NCBI GenBank assembly: GCA_964612295.1
Contig: CAZTDY010000001.1
Coordinates: 1-64,000, forward strand
DNA: 64,000 nucleotides
Source of the DNA: CAYQJL01 sp964612295
GTDB taxonomy: Bacteria; Eisenbacteria; RBG-16-71-46; CAIMUX01; WJJG01
Direction: 5' to 3'
The position numbers and the translations under genes were made by a program. This document shows positions 26,627 to 35,835 of this stretch, in pieces (position 1 is the first letter of the stretch; each line of letters begins with the position of its first letter). The notes under the pieces were generated by a model that did no database searches, was not told the origin of the DNA, and saw only the letters and a list, made by a program, of their open reading frames with translations.

Positions 26627-26645
26627 TGTGAAGGACGGTGCGAAC

Positions 26646-27212
26646 ATGAAGGACACAATTGAGGCGGGAATCCGCGAGAGTCAGCGGGTGAAGGAGAGTC
26701 TCCTCGGGCAGACGGAGGCTCTGCAGCAGATGGCCACGATCATGATCGACTGCATTCGGGGTGGGGGAAAGGTGATCTTCTTCGGCAACGGAGGATCGGC
26801 GGCCGACGCGCAGCATCTGGCGGCGGAGCTCTCCGGACGCTTCTACATGGACCGCCCATCTTTGCCCGCGATTTCGCTCTCGACCAACTCCAGCACGCTC
26901 ACCGCGATCGGAAACGACTACGGGTTCGAACACGTCTTCGACCGCCAATTGCCGGGGGTCGGCCGCCGCGGCGACGTGGTCGTGGGGATCTCGACGAGCG
27001 GAAACTCGCCGAACGTGCTCTCCGCGATCGAGCTGGCCAAACGAACCGGTATGATCACCTTTGGCTGGACCGGTCGCCAGGGCGGTCGTTTGGCCGAGGT
27101 GGTCGATTTCGTTCTGAAAGCCGATTCCGACGAATCCCCTCGCATCCAAGAGGCTCATATCACCGTCGGCCATCTCCTCTGCGAGCTGGTGGAGAAGGCA
27201 CTCTTTGCGTAG
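26646..27212 (+). CDS. gmhA: Phosphoheptose isomerase
   Basis: A 188-aa SIS-domain protein that converts sedoheptulose 7-phosphate to D-glycero-D-manno-heptose 7-phosphate, the first step of heptose-nucleotide synthesis. VIFFGNGGSAADAQHLAAE and the VGISTSGNSPNVLSAI phosphate loop are intact; QEAHITVGHLLCELVE carries the conserved His near the C-terminus. Length is normal. ATG 26646 is chosen by family alignment; it lies 19 bases after the glycosyltransferase stop, with GAAGGACGG as a weak SD. Confidence 0.93.
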   Translation: MKDTIEAGIRESQRVKESLLGQTEALQQMATIMIDCIRGGGKVIFFGNGGSAADAQHLAAELSGRFYMDRPSLPAISLSTNSSTLTAIGNDYGFEHVFDRQLPGVGRRGDVVVGISTSGNSPNVLSAIELAKRTGMITFGWTGRQGGRLAEVVDFVLKADSDESPRIQEAHITVGHLLCELVEKALFA

Positions 27213-27239
27213 CTTCCGGGGGCCGCACTGCCGGCCGCG

Positions 27240-27268
27240 TTGACCACGCCTGCCTCGGGGTGTAAAAT
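27240..27268 (+). promoter_or_regulatory. Sigma-70 promoter for the subtilase gene
   Basis: TTGACC (27240-27245), exact 17-base spacer, TAAAAT (27263-27268); 80 bases before ATG 27349. Confidence 0.7.
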
Positions 27269-27348
27269 CAGCCCCGAGCGACTGGTCACTCCGTGGCCCC
27301 ACAGGGCCCATGCCCAGTCATCCCCCAGGATCTGGAAGGAGGCCAGCC

Positions 27349-29730
27349 ATGCATCTAGGTGCCCGTTGTTTCTTCGTCTTGTTGCTTGCCGTATCTGCCC
27401 TGACGACCTTCGCATCCGCGAGGATCATCGACCTTGAAACCCATCGTTTCGATGCTTCGGAGGGAGAGCCGGCCTTGGCCGCGGATCTCAGAGCCACCGC
27501 GGCGGACTATGCCGAAGACGGCTACTTCCTCGTGCAGATCGATGGGCCGATCTCGGTCGCCTGGCGCGAAGCCCTTACCGGCTGCGGCGCCACGATCTAT
27601 GGTTACATCCCCGAGTTCGCCTTCGTGGTGGGTTTGGATAGCGGTGCGCAGGAGGCGGTGACCGCGCTGGGCGATGTATCCTGGGTGGGGCTCTACCATC
27701 CCGCCTACAAGATCAGTCCCCACATCGGAAACGCCGATTTCGTGAACCCTGAACGACGGGACGATCCCAACTTCCGTCTGATGATCCGTGTTTTCCGGAA
27801 CGCACCGTCGGTGGCCCAAGATCTCGAAGGACTGGGCTGCACGGTTCTCGATCAGACCGACGATGGATTCTCCCGCCGGATCCTCGCGAGCGTGCCGGGT
27901 GATCAGATCGCGCCCATCGCCCGCATCAAGGACGTGTGGTGGATCGAGGAGCAGCCCGAATTCCTGGTCATGAACAACACGACCAAGTGGGTGACGCAGT
28001 CGAATTCCAGCGGGTGGACGCCGCTCTGGGATCATGGTGTCAACGGGGAAGGCCAGCTGGCCACGATCATGGACAGCGGCGTGGACTACAACAGCTGCTG
28101 GTTCCGCGAAAACGGTGGCGCGGCGCCGGGACCCAGTCATCGGAAAGTCATCAACTATGCGACCTTCGGTGGCGGTGTGCCCTACGACGGCTGCGATATC
28201 GGACACGGGTCCCACGTGGCCGGGACGATGTGCGGCGACCAGTCCTACATCAACCCGGGCAACTACAACTACAACGGGATGGCCTACAAGGCCAAGATGA
28301 CCGTCCAGGATATCGGCACCGACGATTGGGCGGGGTGTGAGTTGGGTGTCGTGGAGGTGCCGAGCAGTCTGTCGGCCCCGTTCAATGCGGCGTATAACCT
28401 CGGTGCGCGCGTGCATCAGAACAGCTGGGGCAGCACGAGCAACACCTACGACGGCTACTGTGTCGACATCGACAACATGATGTGGAACCACAAAGAATTC
28501 CTGGTCGATTTCGCCGCGGGCAACGGCGGCCCCGGCGGGTCCACGGTGGGCTCGCCCGGCACCGCCAAGGACTGCGTGACCGTGGGGGCGACCCGGCAGG
28601 CTCCGAGCCAGGACACGATCGCGAGTTATTCGAGCCGGGGGCCTGCCTCGGACGGGCGCTACAAGCCGACCGTCACGGCGCCCGGCGGCGAATCTCCCAA
28701 CTACATCACCTCGGTCAACAACCACACCGGCAATCCGCCGGCCCAGACGTGCGCCACGGCCTCGAGCCCTTTCCAGGGGACGTCGATGGCCACACCGTGT
28801 GTCTCGGGGATGGTGCTCAACACGCAGCAGTACTTCGCCGACGGGTACTATCCTTTGGGCGCATCGGGTGGCGACGACCCATTCTTCCCTTCGGCCGCAC
28901 TGGTGAAGGCGACTCTGATCTCGAGCACCGACGACATGTCGACCGGTGACATCCCCAACAACAACGAGGGCTGGGGACGGATCCTGATGGATGATGCCCT
29001 CTACTTCGACGGGGACACGCGCGAGCTGATGGCGCTCGACGTGACCCCGGGGGTTTCAACCGGCGAGAACTGGGACTACGAGTTCGACGTGGAGTCTTCG
29101 AGCGAACCCTTGGTGGTCACGCTGGTCTGGACCGACTATCCGGGGACCTCCGGCGGCGGTGTGAAGCTGGTGAACAACCTGAACCTCACCGTGACCGCGC
29201 CGGGCGGAGCGCAGTACAAGGGCAACGTGTTCAGCGGCGGATTTTCCTCCAGCGGCGGGAGCGCCGACTATCTGAACGTGGAGGAGTGCGCCCGCTTTGC
29301 CAGCCCCGCGACCGGGACCTGGCATGTGCGCGTCACCGGCTACAACGTGCCCCACGCTCCGCAGCCCTTCGCGGTCGTCATCAACGGGGCGTTCCTGGAC
29401 TGGCCACTACCCGACTTCTCGGATGCGGGGGATGAACCCCTCGTGCTGCGGTCGGCCGTGATCAGCGCACATCCCAACCCCGTGACCCAGCAGACGCAGT
29501 TGAGCTACGCCGTGCCCAGCGAGTACACGGGTTGGGTGACCGTCGACATCGTGGACGTGTCCGGCCGCGTCGTGCGCAATCTGGTCGGCAAGGGACAGCG
29601 CCCGGGTGACTACCTGGTGACCTGGGACGGGCTGGACAATCAGCGTTGTCCGGTCACGGACGGGGTGTACTTCGCGACGATGACGGCCGGTTCATCTTTG
29701 GCCACGACGCGGGTTGTTGTGCAGCGATAG
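27349..29730 (+). CDS. Secreted subtilisin-like (S8) serine protease with FlgD-like tail
   Basis: A 793-aa exported protease. Signal peptide ~1-25, then a ~190-residue pro-region. The S8 catalytic domain (~205-520) has Asp242 (ATIMDSGVDY), His286 (GHGSHVAGTM) and Ser479 (FQGTSMATPCVSGM), all intact. A jelly-roll, P-domain-like module follows (~565-680), then a C-terminal FlgD/T9SS-type beta module: AHPNPVTQQTQLSYAVP, DVSGRVVRNLVG, TWDGLDNQRCPVTDGVYFA. It probably acts outside the cell or on the surface. ATG 27349 is supported by AAGGAGG six bases upstream. Confidence 0.92.
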   Translation: MHLGARCFFVLLLAVSALTTFASARIIDLETHRFDASEGEPALAADLRATAADYAEDGYFLVQIDGPISVAWREALTGCGATIYGYIPEFAFVVGLDSGAQEAVTALGDVSWVGLYHPAYKISPHIGNADFVNPERRDDPNFRLMIRVFRNAPSVAQDLEGLGCTVLDQTDDGFSRRILASVPGDQIAPIARIKDVWWIEEQPEFLVMNNTTKWVTQSNSSGWTPLWDHGVNGEGQLATIMDSGVDYNSCWFRENGGAAPGPSHRKVINYATFGGGVPYDGCDIGHGSHVAGTMCGDQSYINPGNYNYNGMAYKAKMTVQDIGTDDWAGCELGVVEVPSSLSAPFNAAYNLGARVHQNSWGSTSNTYDGYCVDIDNMMWNHKEFLVDFAAGNGGPGGSTVGSPGTAKDCVTVGATRQAPSQDTIASYSSRGPASDGRYKPTVTAPGGESPNYITSVNNHTGNPPAQTCATASSPFQGTSMATPCVSGMVLNTQQYFADGYYPLGASGGDDPFFPSAALVKATLISSTDDMSTGDIPNNNEGWGRILMDDALYFDGDTRELMALDVTPGVSTGENWDYEFDVESSSEPLVVTLVWTDYPGTSGGGVKLVNNLNLTVTAPGGAQYKGNVFSGGFSSSGGSADYLNVEECARFASPATGTWHVRVTGYNVPHAPQPFAVVINGAFLDWPLPDFSDAGDEPLVLRSAVISAHPNPVTQQTQLSYAVPSEYTGWVTVDIVDVSGRVVRNLVGKGQRPGDYLVTWDGLDNQRCPVTDGVYFATMTAGSSLATTRVVVQR

Positions 29731-29834
29731 CCTGGCGGGGACGCATCGGCTTTGATCCGCGCTTTGCCCGGGCGTGAGCGTCTTGCGCGCGCTTCTCCCG
29801 GGCGCGGCCAGTCTCACCTTGAGGGGAGAGCAGA

Positions 29835-32477
29835 GTGGCTTGGGAAGCGTCGGGGCGGTCCGGGTCTCGGCTCACGAATCTCGAAACGGCGGCCTCCACC
29901 GGAGGCCGCTGGTTCGCTTTGCTCCTCGGATGGATCCTGGCGCGCAATCTTCTCGAGTCGGTTCTCGAACCGCCGCGCGTTCTGGGTTTCGACTGGCGAG
30001 GGGAGATCTCCTTCGGGATGGTCTTTCTCCACTTTCCCCTCTTCTATCTCGTCCTGTTCCTGGGGCTGGTGCTCTGGCTCCATGCGCTGACGCGGCGGAC
30101 CCTCTCGCAGCTTTCGGGTTTGATCTCCGTCGGCTTCGGCCTGCTCCTGGTTGCGCCGCTGGTCGATGCCCTCCTCTTTCCCGGGCGGGGCGCGGATCTT
30201 CGCTACCTGATGGGTTTCGGAGACGTTCTGTGGCGCTTCTGGGACCCGAACGCCGCGCTGGCCGCGGTTTCGCCGGGACAGCGCCTCGAGATCCTGCTCG
30301 CGATGGTGGGGGTGGCCGGATACGTCATCTGGATTGGTCGCAGTGAACGGTGGGGGGCCGGCCGCGTCTGGGGGGCTGCGATCGCCGCCGCCGCGGGACT
30401 CTTCTTGTGGTCGGCTTTCCTGGGCGCGTGGCCTTCGCTCTTCGCCAAGCTGACGATGGGCGGGGGATATGAGGAGGCTTACAGCTCGCTCTTTCGCGGC
30501 GCCGGGTTGATCGCAAACGAGAGCCGCAGGCATACCTTGGTCCTGGTTCCTCCGGCTTTGATCTGTGTCTCACTCTTTTTGTGGCGACTGGCGCCGAAAC
30601 GCACCTGCGCCATCGCTCGTCATCTGAGTTGGTCGCGTCTGCTGCACTACACGGGGATGGTCCCGGTCGGCGCCCTCCTGGCCTGGAGCAGCTACCGCGA
30701 TCTCACCCCAGGCCTCGAGATCGGCCCGGTCGACGGCCTGGCGCTGTTGACCGCCTGGGCATCCATGGTTGCCGCCTATGTGGCCGCTCTGGCCTGGAAC
30801 GCGCACTTCGATCGCGCCGCCGATGCGATCAACTCGCCCGGGCGCCCCTGGGCCTCCTCTCACGAGGGCGGGAACGATTCTGCGGCTATCGGGGACTCAA
30901 TCCTCGAGCGCACGGCAGGTGGAAGCGCTCTCGTGGCGGTCTTCCTGGCGGCGTCGGTGAGCTACGCCGCCCTCCTGCTCGTGCTGGCCTGCCTGTTTCT
31001 CAGCTGGGTCTATTCCGCGCCGCCCCTGAGAACCAAACGGGTGCCTCTGCTGTCCACTCTTACGCTGGCCCTCCTGACCGTGCTCTCGCTGGCCACCGGA
31101 CATGCGCTGATCACCGGGGAGATGACCCTTCAGGTGATGCCTCGGCCGATCGTCTGGATCCTGCTCCTCGGGGTGACATTCGGTTTCGCCGCCAAGGACA
31201 TCAAGGATAGGGAGGGGGATCGCGCGACCGGGGTCACGACCTGGGCGACGCTTCTCGGCGATGGCCCCGCTCGTCTTCTGATCGCGGCTATGATCGGGCT
31301 CAGCTACCTTGCGACTCCGCTTCTCCTGCCGGTGGGGGGGGCGCTCTGGATCGCAGCGGGCATCGCCGCGGCGATCAGCATCGTCTTGACCCTGCGGATG
31401 GCCAAGCCCGACACGCACCTGCTCCTGCTGTTCCTTCTCTTCGGTCTGGTCCTGGTGGCCCTGCTGATTCGAGAGCCGGGGGCGCTTCGCCGGGAACCCG
31501 GTTTCGAGAAGGCCCGGGCCGGGGTGTCCCTTCTCGGGATCGAACAAGATCTGCGACTCCTGCGCCGCGCAGACGAGGGGCACCTTCAGCCGGGTGCCGT
31601 AGAAACAGCCCGAGCCGAGAGACTGAGCCTCCGACTGGACGAGTGCGCGACCGGGCTCGATCCACATCCGGCGGAGCGGATCGACGAAGTGAATCTTCAT
31701 TGCGCTGCCTGGGGAGGTCTGGATGAGGGTGGGGAACCGCGGGTCGTCGCGAGGAGACTGATCGAGAGACGGCCCCTCTATCCGGCGTACCGTGACCTCG
31801 CCCTGCGCACGGCCCTCCGCCGTGAGGATTGGGTATGGGCGGAGGGGCTGGCCTCCGAGGCCCTGGTGCATACCGTGAGGCCCGGGGACAATGCCCGGCA
31901 CCGCGCAGGTGTGCGGCTCAAGCGTTTGGCGGCCGATTCCCATGAGGGCGATCGGACGGGGGCCCTGCAGGCCGCCGCAGCGGACTTGCGCGCAGCATAC
32001 CGCTGGGGCCAGGAGAGACCGCGGGTCTGGGTGCTGTGGGGAGACTATTGCAGACTGAGCGGTGATCTCGAGTCCGCCCAGCGGGCTTTCGACGAAGCGG
32101 TTTCTCTAGATCCTTACCTGTCGGATGCGCACAGCGGACTGGGGGAAGTCCGCTACGCTTGCGGCGACTTGGCCGGCGCGCAGCGGGCTTTGGAGCGAGC
32201 CGCCAGCATCTCCCCGCGGGACCCCTGGATCCTGAACAACCTGGGGGTCGTCTTGCGAGACCGAGGCTCGCTCGAGGCGGCCGAGCAGTGTTTCGCCGAC
32301 GCGAACCAGAGTGCTCCCCGGATGTTCGAACCCATCTTCAACCTTGGCCTGACGGCGGAGCGCAGAGGACACGTCTCTGAGGCCCGCCAGTGGTACCAGA
32401 AGGCCGCCCGGCTTCGTCCCGGATTCCAAGCGGTGGAAGAATCGCTCAGGCGAATCGGCGATAGGGAGCTGCCATGA
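29835..32477 (+). CDS. UbiA-type prenyltransferase membrane protein fused to a TPR domain
   Basis: An 880-aa fusion. Residues ~20-240 are an extra membrane block of unknown type. Residues ~265-560 are a UbiA-superfamily core: the first Asp motif reads NAHFDRAADAIN (322-333; the usual NDxxD has Ala in place of the first Asp), and the second is KDIKDREGDRATGVTT (from 454). Residues ~570-880 are soluble, with TPR repeats such as LSGDLESAQRAFDEAVSLDP. The GTG start 29835 has a weak GGGGAGAGC SD. The gene overlaps the next one by ATGA. Prenyl-transfer activity is uncertain given the altered motif. Confidence 0.7.
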   Translation: MAWEASGRSGSRLTNLETAASTGGRWFALLLGWILARNLLESVLEPPRVLGFDWRGEISFGMVFLHFPLFYLVLFLGLVLWLHALTRRTLSQLSGLISVGFGLLLVAPLVDALLFPGRGADLRYLMGFGDVLWRFWDPNAALAAVSPGQRLEILLAMVGVAGYVIWIGRSERWGAGRVWGAAIAAAAGLFLWSAFLGAWPSLFAKLTMGGGYEEAYSSLFRGAGLIANESRRHTLVLVPPALICVSLFLWRLAPKRTCAIARHLSWSRLLHYTGMVPVGALLAWSSYRDLTPGLEIGPVDGLALLTAWASMVAAYVAALAWNAHFDRAADAINSPGRPWASSHEGGNDSAAIGDSILERTAGGSALVAVFLAASVSYAALLLVLACLFLSWVYSAPPLRTKRVPLLSTLTLALLTVLSLATGHALITGEMTLQVMPRPIVWILLLGVTFGFAAKDIKDREGDRATGVTTWATLLGDGPARLLIAAMIGLSYLATPLLLPVGGALWIAAGIAAAISIVLTLRMAKPDTHLLLLFLLFGLVLVALLIREPGALRREPGFEKARAGVSLLGIEQDLRLLRRADEGHLQPGAVETARAERLSLRLDECATGLDPHPAERIDEVNLHCAAWGGLDEGGEPRVVARRLIERRPLYPAYRDLALRTALRREDWVWAEGLASEALVHTVRPGDNARHRAGVRLKRLAADSHEGDRTGALQAAAADLRAAYRWGQERPRVWVLWGDYCRLSGDLESAQRAFDEAVSLDPYLSDAHSGLGEVRYACGDLAGAQRALERAASISPRDPWILNNLGVVLRDRGSLEAAEQCFADANQSAPRMFEPIFNLGLTAERRGHVSEARQWYQKAARLRPGFQAVEESLRRIGDRELP

Positions 32478-32977
32478 ACGCGCAGCAGATCATCGAACAC
32501 CTCCAGCTGGTTCCCCACCCCGGCGAGGGCGGGTATTTCCGGGAGACCTATCGCTCCCAGAGGGATTGGGGGGCACAGGTCCTGCCAGAGGGTTACGGTG
32601 CGCCGAGGGCATTTTCCACGGCGATCTACTACCTGTTGACCCCCGAGACCTTCTCGGCCATGCACGAAATCCAGAGCGACGAGATCTTCCACTTCTACCT
32701 GGGCAATCCCGTCGAGATGTTGCATCTCTACCCCGATGGTCACGGCGAAGTCGTCCTGCACGGGTCACGGCTCGAGGAGGGCATGCATCCGCAGGTCTTG
32801 GTGCCCGGTGGTGTCTGGCAGGGCGCGCGGCTGCTGCCGGAAGGAACTTGGGCCCTCATGGGAACGACGGTCGCTCCAGGATTCGACTTCGCAGACTTCG
32901 AGGTGGCTAGCCGCCTGGAGTTGCTTGAGATGTATCCCGACTACGCGGACCAGATTCGTTTGCTCACCCGGGAGTAG
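32474..32977 (+). CDS. Cupin-fold DUF985 protein
   Basis: A 167-aa cytoplasmic protein of the DUF985/RmlC-like cupin family, whose activity is not established. HLQLVPHPGEGGYFRETYRS at the N-terminus is highly typical, followed by AIYYLLTPETFSAMHEIQSD, EIFHFYLGNPVEMLHLYP, and VLVPGGVWQGARLLPEG. It overlaps the UbiA-TPR gene (ATGA) and lies 8 bases before the glycosylase gene, so all three form an operon. No functional link between them is obvious. Confidence 0.85.
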   Translation: MNAQQIIEHLQLVPHPGEGGYFRETYRSQRDWGAQVLPEGYGAPRAFSTAIYYLLTPETFSAMHEIQSDEIFHFYLGNPVEMLHLYPDGHGEVVLHGSRLEEGMHPQVLVPGGVWQGARLLPEGTWALMGTTVAPGFDFADFEVASRLELLEMYPDYADQIRLLTRE

Positions 32978-32985
32978 CCACGCGC

Positions 32986-33891
32986 ATGCCCGAGCTGCCC
33001 GACATCACGGTCTATCAGGATGCACTCTGTGCACGGCTCGTCGGTCGGGCGCTGAACAGAGTTCAAGTGAGCAGCCCTTTTCTGCTGCGCAGCGTGGATC
33101 CGTCCCTCGATGAGATCACCGGCAAGGAGATTCGGAGCATTGGGCGCATCGGCAAACGCCTGGTCTTCGGATTCGAGGATGATCTCCATCTCGTGCTCCA
33201 TCTCATGGTCGCCGGCCGGTTGCACTGGAAGAAACCTGACGCCCGGGTGAGCCGCAAGCTCTCGCTCATGGTGATGAGCTTCTCGCACGGACAGCTGACC
33301 TTGACGGAGAGCTCGAAGAAGAAGCGGGCCTCGCTTCACTTGGTGAAAGGGGCACAGGGGCTGGCGGTCTTTGAGCGCGGGGGGCTCGAAGTTCTGCCCG
33401 CCGCGCCGGAGGCATTCCTTGAGGTTTTGCAGCGCGAGAATCACACCCTCAAACGTTCCCTGACCGATCCACGCCTCTTCAGCGGAATCGGAAACGCCTA
33501 CTCGGACGAGATTCTCCACCGCGCCCGGCTGTCTCCGCTGAAGCAGACGAGCAAGCTGAACCGGGAGGAGTCCGAGCGGCTGCACGAGGCCACGGTGAAA
33601 ACCCTGCGCGTATGGATCGCCCGGCTGCGCGAGCAGGTCGGTGACCGGTTCCCGGAGAAGGTCACCGCCTTTCACCCTGAGATGGCGGTTCACGGGCGAT
33701 ACGGTCAACCCTGCCCCGTCTGCGCGGCGCCGGTTCAGCGGATTGTCTACGCCGAAAACGAAACGAACTACTGTCCTGGTTGCCAGACGGGCGGCAAGAT
33801 CTTGGCAGATAGGGCGTTATCGCGTCTGCTCAAGAACGATTGGCCACGCTCCCTCGATCAGCTGGAGGACCCCGGTCTAGCCCGGGATTGA
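32986..33891 (+). CDS. Fpg/Nei-family DNA glycosylase
   Basis: A 301-aa base-excision repair enzyme of the formamidopyrimidine-DNA glycosylase fold. The N-terminal MPELPDITVYQDAL gives the catalytic Pro2 and Glu3. RLFSGIGNAYSDEILHRARL is the helix-two-turn-helix region, and the C-terminal zinc finger is CPVC to CPGC (CPVCAAPVQRIV, NETNYCPGCQTGG). The substrate range (8-oxoguanine versus oxidised pyrimidines) cannot be told, so I do not choose between mutM and nei. Start ATG 32986 is fixed because Pro2 must follow Met1. Confidence 0.9.
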   Translation: MPELPDITVYQDALCARLVGRALNRVQVSSPFLLRSVDPSLDEITGKEIRSIGRIGKRLVFGFEDDLHLVLHLMVAGRLHWKKPDARVSRKLSLMVMSFSHGQLTLTESSKKKRASLHLVKGAQGLAVFERGGLEVLPAAPEAFLEVLQRENHTLKRSLTDPRLFSGIGNAYSDEILHRARLSPLKQTSKLNREESERLHEATVKTLRVWIARLREQVGDRFPEKVTAFHPEMAVHGRYGQPCPVCAAPVQRIVYAENETNYCPGCQTGGKILADRALSRLLKNDWPRSLDQLEDPGLARD

Positions 33892-34014
33892 GATTCGCAA
33901 GGTTTCTGCCGATAGGTTTTGCGGAGAAGCGGCCCGCGCCGGAGGCCCTTTTTGAGGCCGCCCGGTTTGCCGCGGGTCATCAGGCCGGAGAGCCTCTTCG
34001 GGAAGGAGACCGAA

Positions 34015-35142
34015 GTGCGAACCTGGATCAAGCGGCTTTTCACGATCGAGCCCGCACCTGTGGCCTATACGCCCCCGAGGGTGCCCCAACCGGGGACGCC
34101 GGATGAGGTCGCCCGCCGGGCGGAGCTTCTTTCGCAAGCCCTCATGCGACATCTGCAGGTTGCGAGCGATCACGCCCTCGTCAGGCCCTCGTTGTACTCC
34201 ACCCAATTCCGATCGGCGATCGCAGAGCTCATTGCACGCTATGAAGAGTATCTGGAGCTCGAGGAACATGAACGTCTCGGATCCCAGTCCGCTGAGCTGG
34301 TCGCCCGTCAGCGCGAGCGCGAAAAGGAGTTCATCGGACTGCGCGAGGATGAGCTGCGCAGTATCATCGGCGTGATTGCCAAGGAACTCGGACAGGCCCT
34401 TCAAGATGATGCACGGTTTGCCAACGAGCTTCAGGGCAGTTTGACGGAGTTGGCCGGGGCGGCGGAGTTGGATGACCTCCGCGCCGTCCGCCAGCAAATC
34501 CGGGCCACCTCGCAGAAGATGACCGGCCAGCTCGAGCAGCAGACGAAACGTTCCCAGACCAGGATCCGCCAGCTGGAGGCCGAGATCGACGTGCTCTACG
34601 GGCAACTCGGCATGGTGGCGATGGAGTCGAAGACCGACTCCCTGACCGGGCTGCACAACAAGATCTCCTACGAGAGCCAATTGGGCATCGAGGTGGGATT
34701 GGCCGAGCGACGGGGACGGCAGCTTTCGCTCATGCTCGTCAGCCTCGAGGATATGCGGGCCCATCAGGATGCGCACGGTGAGGATGTCGCCAACGAGCTG
34801 ATCAAAGCCGTGGGCGAACGCCTCCTCAAGGAATACTTCCGTAAGACCGACTTCGTCGCCCGGCTCAGCGGCGAGCACTTCGCGGTGTTGATGTCACAGA
34901 CCGATCTGGATTCGGCGCAGAAGGCCACCCAGCGCTGGTGCAAACAGCTGTCCAAGGTAGCGATCGAGACAACGGCGGGGATCATCAAGGTGACCGTCTC
35001 GGCCGGGATCTCGCAGTGGGAGCGGGGCGAAGCGCCGCCTTCGTTCCACCAGCGGGCCCAGCGGGCTCTCGGGCGTGCGCTGGAGCGGGGAAGCGGGCAG
35101 GTCATGGCCAGCCCGGGCGGCAAGGTCAAGAGAGCGGCCTAG
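34015..35142 (+). CDS. Coiled-coil protein with degenerate GGDEF domain
   Basis: A 375-aa cytoplasmic protein. Residues ~20-190 are mostly charged helices with a coiled-coil look (QLEQQTKRSQTRIRQLEAEI). Residues ~205-360 are a GGDEF fold (DSLTGLHNKISYESQLG), but the signature loop reads RLSGEHFAV, so the GG(D/E)EF active site is broken and cyclase activity is unlikely. It may be a c-di-GMP effector or a scaffold. The start is GTG 34015, with AAGGAG seven bases upstream; reading further upstream adds an Arg/Pro-rich stretch with no SD. Confidence 0.75.
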   Translation: MRTWIKRLFTIEPAPVAYTPPRVPQPGTPDEVARRAELLSQALMRHLQVASDHALVRPSLYSTQFRSAIAELIARYEEYLELEEHERLGSQSAELVARQREREKEFIGLREDELRSIIGVIAKELGQALQDDARFANELQGSLTELAGAAELDDLRAVRQQIRATSQKMTGQLEQQTKRSQTRIRQLEAEIDVLYGQLGMVAMESKTDSLTGLHNKISYESQLGIEVGLAERRGRQLSLMLVSLEDMRAHQDAHGEDVANELIKAVGERLLKEYFRKTDFVARLSGEHFAVLMSQTDLDSAQKATQRWCKQLSKVAIETTAGIIKVTVSAGISQWERGEAPPSFHQRAQRALGRALERGSGQVMASPGGKVKRAA

Positions 35143-35186
35143 CAGCCCGTGTCAGATCACATCCCGGCTACGAAGAGGGGGGGATG

Positions 35187-35819
35187 TCAGAACACCTCGG
35201 TGGTCGCCCTCACGACGTCGATGAACAGGTAGTTCATCCGGCCGATGAGCAGCGACACGCGTCCCATCACCGTGTAACCAAACGCAGCCCCGAATCCCAA
35301 CATCAGAAACCAGATCCCCAACCGTGACACTGCGCCCACCGGGCCCTTGTGCTCGATCGAGAAGTAGAAATAGACGAGAACGGCCAGGACCCCGATGATG
35401 ATGATCAGGTTGTCGACCGGGGTGAACCGCCCCCCGATCGGATGCATGATGGTCGAGCCCACCTGCGGGACAATCTCACCCTGCAGCTTCTGCACCATGT
35501 TGATGCCGACGTAGTAGGCAATATAGACGGCCAGCGACAGACGCGCCATCCAGGCGATCTTGGGGATGTACCGCGTGTATAGGTTCAGGCCCAGGAACAG
35601 CGGGATCAAGAGGTCGAATCGGTTTCCAAAGTCGCCGAAGAGGGGACGGATCAAGTTGGGAGCCAACGTGTTGAAGGAAACAATCCCAATATAGTATCCC
35701 AAGGAAACCCCCGCGAAGAGACTCTCCGCGAATCGAAAGAAAGGATTGTCCTTATATAGGAAGCTGAAGATGCAGAGCGTCAGAAAAGCCCCGATCCATG
35801 TTCCGATAAGGTCGCCCAT
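35187..35819 (-). CDS. Unknown polytopic membrane protein (membrane operon gene 4)
   Basis: A 210-aa protein with about six membrane segments, beginning MGDLIGTWIGAFLTLCIF. It contains AESLFAGVSLGYYIGIVSFN and a charged ending after GRMNYLFIDVVRATTEVF. I recognise no family. AGGAGG lies six bases before ATG 35819. It starts 16 bases after gene 3 of the same operon. The set of four genes is probably one membrane complex; nothing in the sequence gives its substrate. It is the last gene before a convergent GGDEF-like gene. Confidence 0.6.
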   Translation of the reverse strand: MGDLIGTWIGAFLTLCIFSFLYKDNPFFRFAESLFAGVSLGYYIGIVSFNTLAPNLIRPLFGDFGNRFDLLIPLFLGLNLYTRYIPKIAWMARLSLAVYIAYYVGINMVQKLQGEIVPQVGSTIMHPIGGRFTPVDNLIIIIGVLAVLVYFYFSIEHKGPVGAVSRLGIWFLMLGFGAAFGYTVMGRVSLLIGRMNYLFIDVVRATTEVF

Positions 35820-35835
35820 CGAATCCTCCTCGAGC

